Translations under genes and position numbers: made by a program
Shown here: positions 53,991 to 64,000 of the stretch, piece by piece
Position numbering within the stretch: position 1 is the first letter of the stretch
Layout of the letters: each line of letters begins with the position of its first letter
The notes under the pieces: model-generated
The model's database searches: none
Seen by the model: only the letters and a program-made list of their open reading frames with translations
Told to the model about the DNA's origin: nothing
Assembly (NCBI GenBank): GCA_036426205.1
Contig: CM071571.1
Location: forward strand, 112,994,316-113,058,315
Direction of reading: 5' to 3'
Source of the DNA: Ascaphus truei
Taxonomy: Eukaryota > Chordata > Amphibia > Anura > Ascaphidae
Length of the DNA: 64,000 nucleotides

Positions 53991-56302
53991 AGCATAAAAG
54001 CAATATCTTTAATATTAGCTCGTACAAACTTACACAGGCTGAAACTAAAGTTTTAGAAAAAGGCCTAAATTTTGCTCCAGTACGTGGCCCAAACCCCTTT
54101 GAACTCTATGTAGATGTCCATAAATTTATCAGGAAGCTTACACTAAAGAAATATTTCCTGAGGGACCCTGTTAGTAGAACTTTAAATACAGGAAACCAAA
54201 TCCCTAAAGAAAAAATAGAAAATCCTATAACACCCTTTAAAAATAAAAGCACATTTTACCCTAGAGCCATAAAAGGGAATTATATTGATATTTTTACCGA
54301 TATGGTGATTAGCGATCTTGAAAAAGCAGGGAGTAACTTTAAGGGTAAAAAACACAACCTAACCAAAGAGGAAAAGGAGGCTGTAAAATCTTTAACTGAA
54401 AATAAGGACATTGTTATAAAATCAGCAGACAAAGGGGGGGGGGGGTCTGGTTGTTATGGACACCAGTTTTTATAGAGAGGAGTCTAGTAGAATTTTAGGT
54501 GACAATTCAACCTATGATAGACTTTTGAGTAACCCTACGGAGATATTCAAAAGGGAACTAACCACTATTATGGAAAAAGGATTTGAAGATGAAGTAATAA
54601 CAATAAAGGAAATAGAATATCTAATAGTTAAAAATCCTAAAGTACCGATATTCTACTTCATCCCTAAACTGCACAACAACCCAACAAGACCCCCCGGCCG
54701 CCCAATAATATCAGGCATTGGTTCGCTCACATCAAATCTGAGTAAATTCTTAGATCATTTATTGCAAAAATATGTCCAAGAAACTCCCTCTTATCTAAGA
54801 GATACCTCCCATGTACTACAATTAATTCAAGATGTCGAATGGGACGAGCAATTGATATGGGTAACATGTGATGTGGTGTCTTTATACACCTCCATCAAAC
54901 ACGTTGATGGTTTAAAGACGGTTCAGCAGACACTTTAGGGTGATATGAATGTTGGAGAAAATTTGAAATCCTTTATATTAAGTGGGATACAATACATACT
55001 AACCCACAATTATTTTAACTATGATGGAGATTACTTCCTCCAGACATGCGGCACTGCAATGGGCACCCGGTTTGCACCTAGCTACGCTAACCTATTTATG
55101 GATATGTGGGAGCGTGGCTACATATGGAACAACAACCCACATGGTGCAAACCTGGTGCTCTGGAAGAGATTTATCGATGATGTGCTGTGTGTCTGAAGGG
55201 GGACGATAGAAGATCTAGAATTGTTTAAATTGTATTTGAATAATAATCCCTTTAATATAAAATTTACGTTTACCTGTAGTAGTAAAAGTATTAATTTCTT
55301 AGACTTAACCTTGTATGTAGAAAATAATCAGATACAAACTAAAACATACCATAAGGAGGTGGATGCTAATACGTATCTTTTGGCTTCTAGCCACCACCAT
55401 CCAAAATGGATTCAAAATATCCCACAGGGCAAGCCCTAAGAATAAAAAGAAACTGCTCGCAGAAAGATGTTTGTACAAACCAATTAAACTCCCTTAGAGA
55501 AAAATTTCTTGAGAGAGATTACAGCAGGGAAGGGGTTAATAAAGCTATCCGTGCAGTTAAAGATATAGATAGGTCAAATCTTATTAACCCTAATAATAAT
55601 AAAAAGATGCCAACTGTACAAGGAGAATTTATCCCCTTCATCACTAAATTCAATAGTATGGCCCCAGAAATAAAGAAAATTATAAACAAGCATTGGGGGA
55701 TCCTCCTGAGAGACCCAATATTGAACACATTCCTGCCAGAATACCCACAAATTGTTTATAAACGTGCTGACAACTTGAAAAGTAAATTATCACCTAGTTG
55801 TCCCCTTAGTGGGCCTAAAATAAGTAGCACCATGTGGTTATCCAACCTGAAAGGTTTCTTTATATGTAACAAATGCATAGGTTGTTCTTTCAGTGTTAAA
55901 GGCAGTAAATTTCAATCAAACGTGACAGGCAAAAGTTACGATGTAAACACTTTTATTAACTGTAAGAGTAAGTACTGTGTATACTTATTAGAATGCCCCT
56001 GCGGGTTACAGTACGTGGGGAGGACAGGAAGGAGGCTCCAACGTAGATTGGCAGAGCATGTTTACAATATAAAAAGGGGGTTGGAAACACATAGTGTGTC
56101 TAACCACTTTAAAAGTAAACACAATCAAAATCCAGAGGGATTGATATTTAGGGGCATAGAATGCCCTAAAGCCAATTGGAGAGGAGGGGACAGGTTAACC
56201 CATTTATCCAGAAGGGAGACCTTCTGGATTTATACTCTCAAAACCTTGTCACCACATGGTTTAAATATAGACTTCGATCCGGCCTCCTTTTTGATAGATT
56301 AA
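53855..56302 (+). pseudogene. PLE-A ORF2: RT and GIY-YIG endonuclease (most complete copy)
   Basis: PLE similarity starts near 53,990 (HKSNIFNISSYKLTQAETKV, LEKGLNFAPV). RT: PGRPIISGIGSLTSNLSKFL, motif A WVTCDVVSLYTSIKHVDG (about 54,860), motif B CGTAMGTRFAPSYANLFMD, motif C KRFIDDVLCV (about 55,165-55,194) with both Asp. Linker CNKCIGCSF; endonuclease CVYLLECPCGLQYVGRTGRR, SNHFKSKHNQNPEG, RGGDRLTHLSRRETFWIYTL, end DFDPASFLID. Breaks: a frameshift in a G11 run at about 54,433-54,443, TAG 54,936-54,938, TGA 55,194-55,196, frameshift near 55,430. Few breaks, so recently active or partly sequencing errors. Confidence 0.88.
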
Positions 56303-57407
56303 CACCTCCCTGTCTTATACAATAATCAATCATGCAACAATTGTTTTCATTTTGTAATTCTATATTTGGAAAGGCAGGAAATGTCACTTTTATGAGCTTG
56401 GTGCATTGCCACTTAATCCCAGGGATGATTCCCTAGTGGTTTACATCATGTAAGTAGTATGTGTGCAATTTTATTCAGTTTATCTGCTTTTTAATCAATT
56501 AGCTTGTATGCATTACCCTCCAGGGTATATATATCAGTAGGTAGCAACTCCCCCCTCATCCACTGATGAAGTAACCACATTGCGTCACGAAACACGTCTG
56601 GAGAGGGAGGAGCTAGAACTGACACGGTCATCAGGAGCAGAGAGATCAGGAGAGACGCCATGGTGTGACATCACTGAGCTGCGCACGGGCTGACGGCAGT
56701 TACTCAGAGAGGAGAGCAGAGCACAATGTGTAGTGCTGGCCACCTCAAGCTGAGATAGAGATAGCAATAGCAAATAAAGGGGGCGGATCTCGCAGCGGAA
56801 GTGCATAGAGATAGACGCCACTTCAGGGTTTGCAAATAACAAAAGTGCTATCATCCCAGAAGCCTGCTATACCTGATTGTATCAAGCTGCGGACGGCACG
56901 TTGTTAGCTGTTTTAACACAGCCTGGTTTATGTGAGTAAGCCTTTGGCTGTTTTTATTTTTCATTGTAATAAATTTTTATCAATCTGCACCATCATCTTC
57001 TATGTTATCTCCTTTCTGGGAACACATGGGAACCATGTCTGAGTGGTAATGCTGTGAACAGATAGAAAACCTGGATGAATGACATACAACACGTTGGATT
57101 CGTGATATCTGAAAGAGAAGAGGTTTAAAGCACAGATTGTCTCAAAGGAACAACAACACAGAAAGTCTGTAAGTTAATTACTTTAATCTGTCGTGGAGTC
57201 ATTTATTGGTTCTTGTGGCTGCGCAATGGTCTTTTCCTTTTTGTCTATTATTCACTGGGAGGAGTCCGGAACTAACAGCCAGGAATTGGATCATCATCTC
57301 TCCATCAGCTGGAATATTGAAAAGAACTTTCCATATTCATTTGGACTAATCATTGGACTGGGGTATTGTTGTAGCCTGGAGCGCCGGGTCATTGCATTTT
57401 TGTATTA
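56303..57407 (+). repeat. PLE-A terminal repeat 'A' (right arm, PLE-A to PLE-B junction)
   Basis: From the PLE-A stop to TTTTTGTATTA at the PLE-B target word. Contains the empty LTR-insertion site (56,310-56,330) and the hammerhead at 56,541. It ends about 250 bp short of the full A unit (compare 29,640-29,880). Confidence 0.85.
56541..56615 (+). ncRNA. Hammerhead ribozyme, type I, PLE-A (right arm)
   Basis: CTGATGA 56563-56569; helix II GTAAC (56571-56575) with GTCAC (56584-56588), four pairs and one A-C mismatch, 8-nt loop CACATTGC; GAAA 56589-56592; helix III AC-AC-GT; triplet GTC 56596-56598, cut expected after 56598. Helix I: CTCCCCCCTCATCCA with TGGAGAGGGAGGAG. Complementary to the 28,753 copy, where the outer pair is broken instead. 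Confidence 0.85.
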
Positions 57408-57422
57408 TAACCACCTTGATGT
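57408..57422. repeat. 15-bp target duplication, right copy (PLE-A complex in PLE-B)
   Basis: TAACCACCTTGATGT, as at 27528-27542; PLE-B coding sequence resumes through it. Confidence 0.8.
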
Positions 57423-59387
57423 GTTTTTTTCAATTAATAACCAAAGATTTAGAAAAACTTGCAGATAACGAAAGCAAAACACACTATAATCTGACCAGAG
57501 CACAAAAAGAAGCATTAGATGAGTTAGCATCAGACACAGATATAGTAATTAAACAGGCGGACAAAGGGAAGGAGTGGTCATGATGGCCCGCAGTTACTAT
57601 ATGAAAGAATCAGAACGCATTTTGGGTGATTCTATGACATATAAAAAAATTAGGGTCTAATCCTACAGAAACTTTTATTAAAGAACTCAAAGTGTTATTA
57701 GAAGAAGGGAAAAGAATGGGGATACTAAATGAAAATGAATAAAAATTTCTGTTAGTAGAACACCCTATGTTCCCCGTGTTCTACTTTCTACTCAATGTGC
57801 ATAAAGATATTCAAAACCCCACAGGAAGACCTATTATATCCAACCTATCCGAATATATTGACAATTTTCTGCAAAATTTTGTTAAAGAACAAAGGTCTAA
57901 TCTTAAAGATACGAATGATGTCTTACTGATGCTAAGAGATATTAAATGGGAGAAAAACTACTATTTGGTAACTACGGATGTGACTGCCCTTTACACATCA
58001 ATCAGACATGGTGATGAGTGCAGGGCAGTTTTAAAAATATTAGAAAATAGTGGTAAAATGCATATGCCACAGTTTGAGTTTTTGATAAAATGTATGAAAT
58101 TTATCCTCCAAAAAAAAATTTCTGGTTCAATGGAGATTTTTTCCTTCAATTGTGTGGAATGGCGATGGGGAACAGGTTCGCACCAAGCTACGCGAATCTC
58201 TTCATGAGCGTATGGGAGAACTACCATATTTAGTCATGGGTGGGGCTTGACGAACCTGGTCTCCTGGCGTCATTATATAGACGACATTTTCTTTATTTTG
58301 AAGGGGCCTATTGAGGACCTTGATAGTTTTCTCATATACTTGAATGCAAATCAAGTCAATTTGAAATTTACCTCTAATCAGCAACTCCTCGGTCAATTTT
58401 TTAGATTTAACAATTTATATTGAAGGAGAAGAGATAAAACGAAAAATTATTTTAAAGAAGTTGATGCCAATTATTTCATCCTCCCATGAAGTTGTCATCA
58501 TAAAAATCGGGTCAAAAATATCCCTATAGGCCAATATAGGAGAATCAAACGAAATTGCACAGATGATCAAACATTCTTAGAACAATCAGGGGTCTTAACT
58601 AAGAAATTTATGGAAAGTAAATATGATAGTACAAGTGTAAAAGAATCCCTAGATAAAACCATCTCCACCACGAGAGATTCCATTTTGGCCCCTAGTGTAA
58701 AAACTAAGAACATCAGGTTCGAGATACCCTTTCTAACACAATTTAATAAAGCAGCGGGAGGTATTAAAAACATCCTGAACAAACATTGGCATATATTAAA
58801 AAATGATCCAATACTAGGTGACTTCCTTCCAGAAGAGCTCAAGTTCTTTATCGCAAAGCCCCTAATATCAAAAACCAACCTTCTCCAAGTACCCTAAGGA
58901 AAACCAATGAGGTCAAAACACAAGGATGGTTAGATCTTCCAAAAGGTTTTTTTTGTGTGCAAAAATTGTCTAGCCTGCCAACAAGGCATTTCATGTGATA
59001 CATTCACATCAAATGCAACAGGCAGAAATTATAACATCAAAAAACACATTAATTGTAGTTCTAAATACATAGTGTACCTGCTTGTATACCCTTGTGGCTT
59101 ACAATACGTAGGGAAGACCATCCGTCCTCTTAGGACCCGAATTTTAGAGCACATTGGGAATATCAAAAGAAAATTGATTACACATAATGTATCTAAACAT
59201 TTTTTGCATGTTCACAATGCAGATCCAGTTGGATTAGATATATGGGCATAGAACAGGTTTTGTCACATTGGAGGGGAGGTGACAGAGATGTAGCTTTAAT
59301 TAAAAGAGAATCCTTTTGGAACTATGAATTAAAGACTTTGTCCCCCTCAGGTCTAAACATTGACCTTGATATAAGTGTGTTTTTTTA
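57408..59387 (+). pseudogene. PLE-B, right part: RT and GIY-YIG endonuclease
   Basis: Starts NHLDVFF (T7 run, one base off frame) then QLITKDLEKLADNESKTHYN. RT: FPVFYFLLNVHKDIQNPTGR, motif A VTTDVTALYTSIRHGDE (about 57,975), motif B CGMAMGNRFAPSYANLFMSV in pieces (58,150-58,215), motif C HYIDDIFFI (about 58,272). Linker CKNCLACQQG; endonuclease YIVYLLVYPCGLQYVGKTIR, PLRTRILEHIGNIKRKL; end KTLSPSGLNIDLDISVFF. At least six frame breaks or stops. Note VYPCG where relatives have CPCG or CACG. Confidence 0.87.
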
Positions 59388-60590
59388 AAATGATATCCCT
59401 TGTTCTTCTGTAACAGTTCAGCTCCTAATTTCTGTTTCCTATATTCACAGATCTAACCAGCATCTCATATTTCTATGTCATTACATTCCACATTTCATAT
59501 ATTTTTTAATAATTGTAATTTTCTATACATTGTGTTTTTTATACATTGTGTTTTTATATATAGTTATATCATTGCTTATAGTTAATTTGTTAATCATGTT
59601 TTTGGACTGCAAACATGTTCAGTTTGTAGGTTTAAATTTTTTCGAGGCACTCATATGGGTGATTATTTGTGCCATTATTCTAATTAGCACATTATGTGTG
59701 GTTGGTTGATTATTCCACCAATAGTCAACGTAGGTTAGGTATATATGGAGTCAATATACTATCATCCAATACTCCTGATGAAACCTCCAAGGAGGAGAAA
59801 CGCGTAGAGTGTAATCTGTTTCCAGTGACCAGCAAAGACTGAGGGGAGGACTCCACACAGTATCATCTGTTTGCTTCAGAGAGCCTCCAGGGTCTACATC
59901 TGGGGATCGAAACCGGAAGTGCGGGAGCCGAAAGATGCAGATGTCACAGTATACCATGAGCATCGAGCAGGGAGACCACTCTGCAACCTCCGCGGCGGCT
60001 GTTTGATCATGTATTGGTCTATCTGCGCATATTTTTTAGAAACCATGTGAGTGTGTTTTTACCCTTTCATGTAGATAAAACAGGTGTCTTTCAATTTTGC
60101 ACTATGTTTGTTCCTCTTCTTTCAAACTGGTATATGCGGTGAGGATCCTTTACCTTAAGCGGTTCCACAGATGCTACAACCCCATAAAGATTGAAAGATA
60201 AAGAAACCTTTATGTACATCTTAGCACAGAGAAATCTGTGAGTATAACTTGGAGCGGGATATTGAAAAATGTATTGAAAAGAAAAGACTTAAGACATATT
60301 GCACCATTTGTATATGTTTTTCTATTCACATAATCTTGCGCTCCCTGATATTCCTGGACACCAATGCAAATCGTGGATTGAGAAAGCACTCCCTATCAAG
60401 GGTCGAGCAGCATCGGATTAAGTCTGTATTTTATTCAATTACAAGCACAAAAATCACTATTTAAGTTGATTTTAATTTGAGCACATTACAGCACTATTTT
60501 CCTTTGGTTATTCACTTATACCCTTACACTGTTTATATTGTGCATTTACATAGATTTAAGCGCAATTAGATAACACGGTTTTTCTCACTA
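59388..60590 (+). repeat. PLE-B terminal repeat
   Basis: Non-coding, from the PLE-B stop through the ribozyme at 59,766 to TTTAAGCGCAATTAGATAAC near 60,560. Related to 18,795-19,478. It corresponds to the A unit of PLE-A in position and layout. Confidence 0.7.
59766..59814 (+). ncRNA. Hammerhead ribozyme, type I, PLE-B
   Basis: Helix I ATACTC (59769-59774) with GAGTGT (59807-59812), six pairs including one G-T; CTGATGA 59775-59781; helix II CCTCC (59784-59788) with GGAGG (59791-59795); GAAA 59797-59800; helix III AC-GC-GT; triplet GTA 59804-59806, so the cut would be after 59806. Helix II has two extra As on one side and one on the other, which may weaken it. Confidence 0.78.
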
Positions 60591-61790
60591 TCTGCCCCTA
60601 TAATGTGGGATCTACTGGAGACACACTCCTAGTTAGTAGAAACAGTAGACCTGGTAGTATATACCTAAATTGATCTCATAGCTAACACTTATATACTGTA
60701 GTACTAAAACTCCAGGGTGATATTGAGATCAGACTTGAAGCACTAAACCTCTCATAGGGGGCTATGCACTTAGCTCTTCGTTTTTGCACCCGATTGGAAT
60801 TTTTTTGCTTAAAATATGCAAGATCGCGCAAGCTGCTTCCCCCCCCCCCCCCCCCCCCTGCTATCGTGCTTAAAATTCTACAACACGATAGCTGATAGAG
60901 AAAAAAAACAGCCTGTAAGAGCTGCACGGAGATGCTGCTTCTCCATGCACGGCTCTTACAGGCGATTGTGCAGCATAAATATACATTTTAATACTAGTGT
61001 AATGGTGTTTGCCCAGGCCCATCTCATATTGACCCCCTTCTGTGGACACTGACCCCTGTTACATGAAGTGTAGTGTGGTGCACCTGCTGGTTTACAGAAT
61101 CCCTGAGTCTCCTGCGATGGTATGGGGAATGGCATCAGGACTGGCTTATGAGGTAGGGTTAAGTTATACTCACTCATGGTACAGCGCCTCCATCTCTTCC
61201 AGACCCCCAGCGTAGTAGGGAGGAGTCACTGAAAGAGAACCTCTATGTGCATCTTCTCCCTGAATGACTCCACTCTCAGGCAAGAAGGGTTATTTGGCAA
61301 CAGCATACTTAATTTCGTCAGACAATGGCAGACTGCCCTTCATTAAAGCCTGGTCTTCAACCGCTCATTATAGGTTGCCAACCCAAAGGAAGTCCCTGAC
61401 CATGCACTCCCAGGCAAGGGCACTGAAAGCAGGTCTAGCTCTTCCCTTACTCCCTGATGGAGTAAGAGGAATATTCTTCCACACCATTCCCCTGAGGGAG
61501 GACCACAAATTCTACCAGAGCCCTGACAGTTTGCTGGACAGACTCACCTCACTCATAGGTGGTGAGGCACACTACTAAATACAGGAAGTGTTGTGCACTA
61601 AATAGCTCCAATAGGCACCACCCCTGTGTCACTGTAATTGGACAAAGGGCCTGTTGACACAACCTTCACCAGATACTACACAACACATGGGGGTGGGGGG
61701 AAAACCCCATGATTACTATTGGCAACCTGCTCTTAACAGGGATTATTGCACAGGAGGAGAAAGGCATGTAACCCCCAAACTACCCAGGGC
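60591..61790. other. Non-coding stretch with poly-C and hairpin
   Basis: No gene. C20 at 60839-60858. A short hairpin at 60,911-60,963 (GCCTGTAAGAGCTGCACGG with GCACGGCTCTTACAGGC). The words CATGTAACCCCCAAACTACC and ACACAACACATGGGG also occur inverted at 36.4-36.5 kb in the left arm. Otherwise unrecognised. Confidence 0.5.
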
Positions 61791-61794
61791 TACA

Positions 61795-62060
61795 CTAGTG
61801 TACATATGCAGGGGGTCTTTTGAGCTGAACTGCATTGTTTTCAGCCTTTGGGACCCCGTACTTCATGAGATACAGGCCCTGTTATGGGTTGCCGGTATCC
61901 CCCTGTGCTTTTAAAGCTCCCGCGTCACGTGACCGGGAGATTTAAATTCTGCAGAGGGATACAGGCACCCCATAATGGAGCCTGTATCTTATGAAGTAAG
62001 GGGTCTCCGAGGCTGAAAACAATGCGGTTCAACTCAGGAGACCCCCTGCTCATCTACACT
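61795..62060. repeat. Palindromic MITE-like element, copy 4 (right arm)
   Basis: GCAGGGGGTCTTTTGAGCTG... with ...CAACTCAGGAGACCCCCTGC; inner GAGATACAGGCCCTGTTATGGG with CCCCATAATGGAGCCTGTATC; centre GCGTCACGTGACCGGG. Clean palindrome; compare 13,904 and 26,331. Confidence 0.85.
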
Positions 62061-62935
62061 TTTTTTTAAATGTGATTGAATTATTTTTGATGCATATGAA
62101 TATACATACAATACACATACATACAGAGACAATCAATGGTTGTTTCTGCAAATGCTTGTTTTTATGTGTAACCCGTGTCCCCCCCCCCCCACTTAGAGGC
62201 CAATATCTGAGAAGGGAGCATGTTACCTCGCTGTTTGGTGCTTCACCTGTTGGTTCGCAGGAGGTCTGAGTGGTCTGCAGGATGTTATGAGACTTTGACA
62301 TGACTCTTTCATGGTGTTTCAGCGCCTCCAGTAGTGATGGCTCCCACAATGTAGGCGTCAGCACCACCACTACACACATACCTTCTCTCAGCCCAGGGAC
62401 TGACACCATAGGCTGAAGTATAATTGCTGGATCTTTATTCACAGCATACATCTTACAGCTTGGCAGCACAGTTTTATGCATGCGCCTCAGGACTTTTGGA
62501 CAGTGCTTACTTCCGCTGCTCCAGGTGATCTTGACTAGCTAGCCAAGTGAACAGGCGAACCCCGCAATAGGGAATGCTCACAGTGCCCATCTGCTTCATC
62601 CCTCCTTCACCCTAGCCAGGGATCAGGAAGGGACTCTCCTTCATCCCCTCTCTCCCAGGGGAAGAGGAAGACTCTTCTAGCACATCCTCAGTCAAGCAGG
62701 AGCTGGGAAGGACTGCCCCTACCTCCTCACTCCATGAGGAGCTGAGAGGAACTCCCACTAACTTTAGCCTACTCCCCTTAGAAACTTCCAGAATGGGCGG
62801 GCTCATGGACTGTACCCACCTACAAGGGGCTGTACACAGGCCATGAGTCACCACAGACCTTCCTTTACTTTCTGGGGAAGCAGGAAGGGGGTGTCAAGGG
62901 CCCACAGATTAACCTGCTAATGTCTGGATCTTCAG
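62061..62935. other. Non-coding stretch
   Basis: No supported gene. Inverted counterpart of 35,200-36,145. C10 tract at 62,180. Short frames have no recognisable content. Confidence 0.5.
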
Positions 62936-63120
62936 GAAAGAAGGATCCAACGCTCCACGTTTTTTTAAATAAAGTGATTTATTGTGCCACACAACGTTTC
63001 GACCAATAGGTCTTTCTCAAGTGACTAGGCACTTGAGAAAGACATATTGGTCAAAACGTTGTGTGGCACAATAAAACACTTTATTTAAAAAAACGTGAAG
63101 CGTTGGATCCTTCTTTCCTG
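62936..63120. repeat. Long hairpin with two opposed hammerhead-like folds
   Basis: Arms of about 90 bp, almost perfect: GAAGGATCCAACGCTCCACG...CAACGTTTCGACCAATAGGT, CTTTCTCAAGTG, then CACTTGAGAAAGACATATTG...CAAAACGTTGTGTGGCACAA...GTGAAGCGTTGGATCCTTC. Each arm reads CTTGAGAAAGAC-TATTG-GTC-(G/A)AAACGTTG, a hammerhead-like order with a decayed first box (CTTGAGA). Confidence 0.78.
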
Positions 63121-64000
63121 AGTATTGCTTTGGAACATACCTGATAGGTACTTCCTTGAACCAGCAGCACCGGTAAACTGTATACTTTAAATTATTATTG
63201 TGGAGTTCAGCATACCCCCTTTAAATGTCTGGATCTTAACAGGGCTTACAAAGCAGATACACTGGGTGGAGAGGAACAGGAACGGTTGGGACATACCCTG
63301 TTACATATGTGTTTTGAATGTATTTTGCTTGTTTGTTTAGAAATGTTTGTGCAATGTAATTTTAATTTTAATTTAGTTAGATGTATTTTTTAGTTTTAAA
63401 TAGTTTATTTCAGGGGGTGCTTGCTTTTTAATAGTGGCTTCTTTTTGTTAGTTAGATTTTGTCTGATGGTGCTTACTTTGAACTTTCATTTATTTCCTAA
63501 TGGTTTGGTTTTGGTGTTTTAATTGTGAATTGTGTAATTTATTTTGGATTGGATTAATTGATTGTTGGTAATTTATTTCTGTTTACTTCTTGATTTATTT
63601 TTATTTTCTTATTGTTTGGATGGCATTGGATCTGGTTTGTAATTGTTTCTTCTAGGTTGAGCATTGAATGGCATAGTGTTAAATGATGCACATATTATTT
63701 AGATCATGTACCCACTGTGCCATTCAATTGTCTGATTGGCATTTGTTACATATTTAATTGGCTATGTGTTGTATTTTATTTTGCTATGTGCTGTGTTTGA
63801 TGTAGCTATGTGCTGTGTTTGATGTAGCTATGTGATGTTTTATATTTGGACCTGTTTTTTGTACTTACCCATTTCTTTGTATATTGGTTAATCATGCACA
63901 TATTATATATATATGGGGCTAAACAAGAGAATGAACCTGCACCGCCACAGCATCACACGCGGAACAAGAGACAGTCCTGTTGGCGAACATTTCTCTGACT
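63121..64000. other. Non-coding, T-rich end of window
   Basis: No gene. T-rich low-complexity sequence, with a TGTGTTTGATGTAGCTATGTG direct repeat of 23 bp near 63,800. Inverted counterpart of 34,140-35,010. Confidence 0.5.

Larger units (their letters stand above)
52776..64000. repeat. Right arm of the large inverted repeat
   Basis: Inverted copy of 34,140-45,369 (landmarks given there). This arm holds longer open frames than the left one. It reaches the window end without a visible outer boundary. Confidence 0.9.

Overview
This is eukaryotic, almost certainly vertebrate and most likely amphibian (probably frog) DNA. No host gene is recognisable. The window is a mosaic of nested retroelements and DNA-transposon debris. 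The clade is inferred from the mix: several Neptune-type Penelope-like element (PLE) families (reverse transcriptase plus GIY-YIG endonuclease), an L2-type LINE, an L1-type LINE, a chromodomain Ty3/Gypsy element, tRNA-derived SINEs, a hAT element and palindromic MITEs. There are no bacterial features, CRISPR arrays or rRNA genes.

Layout. 1-6.6 kb: a PLE ('N2', +) is cut in two by a later PLE ('N1', -) with an 11-bp target duplication; N1 keeps long open ORF1 and ORF2. 8.2-10 kb: 3' end and LTR of a Gypsy chromovirus. 10-10.6 kb: three tRNA-derived SINE units. 12.6 kb: PLE endonuclease fossil. 13.9 kb: palindromic MITE. 14.4-15.6 kb: L2-type LINE 3' end. 18.1-19.5 kb: inverted PLE terminal repeats without a body. 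20.7-23.2 kb: another PLE 3' end. 23.2-26 kb: L1 ORF2 fossil split by a complete 1,266-bp hAT element that carries a G-rich minisatellite. 26.3-27 kb: MITE and hairpin.

27.5-64 kb is one nested complex. A PLE ('PLE-B') is split: its left piece ends at 27,542 and its right piece starts at 57,408, with the same 15-bp word at both ends. Between them lie copies of a second PLE ('PLE-A') with its terminal repeat ('A', a pseudo-LTR holding a hammerhead ribozyme), and an LTR retrotransposon (46,530-52,357) inserted in it. Two arms of at least 11.2 kb (34,140-45,369 and 52,776-64,000) are inverted copies. A third, partial, gap-ridden copy lies at 28.5-32.9 kb. The copies differ mainly by one-base gaps, so part of this structure may come from uncorrected long reads rather than biology.

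The recurring theme is hammerhead-ribozyme architecture in PLE terminal repeats. Two families have near-canonical cores and about nine other loci have decayed versions. The PLE proteins would act together: ORF1 (basic, RS-rich) with ORF2 (RT then GIY-YIG nuclease), while the ribozyme would process the transcript.
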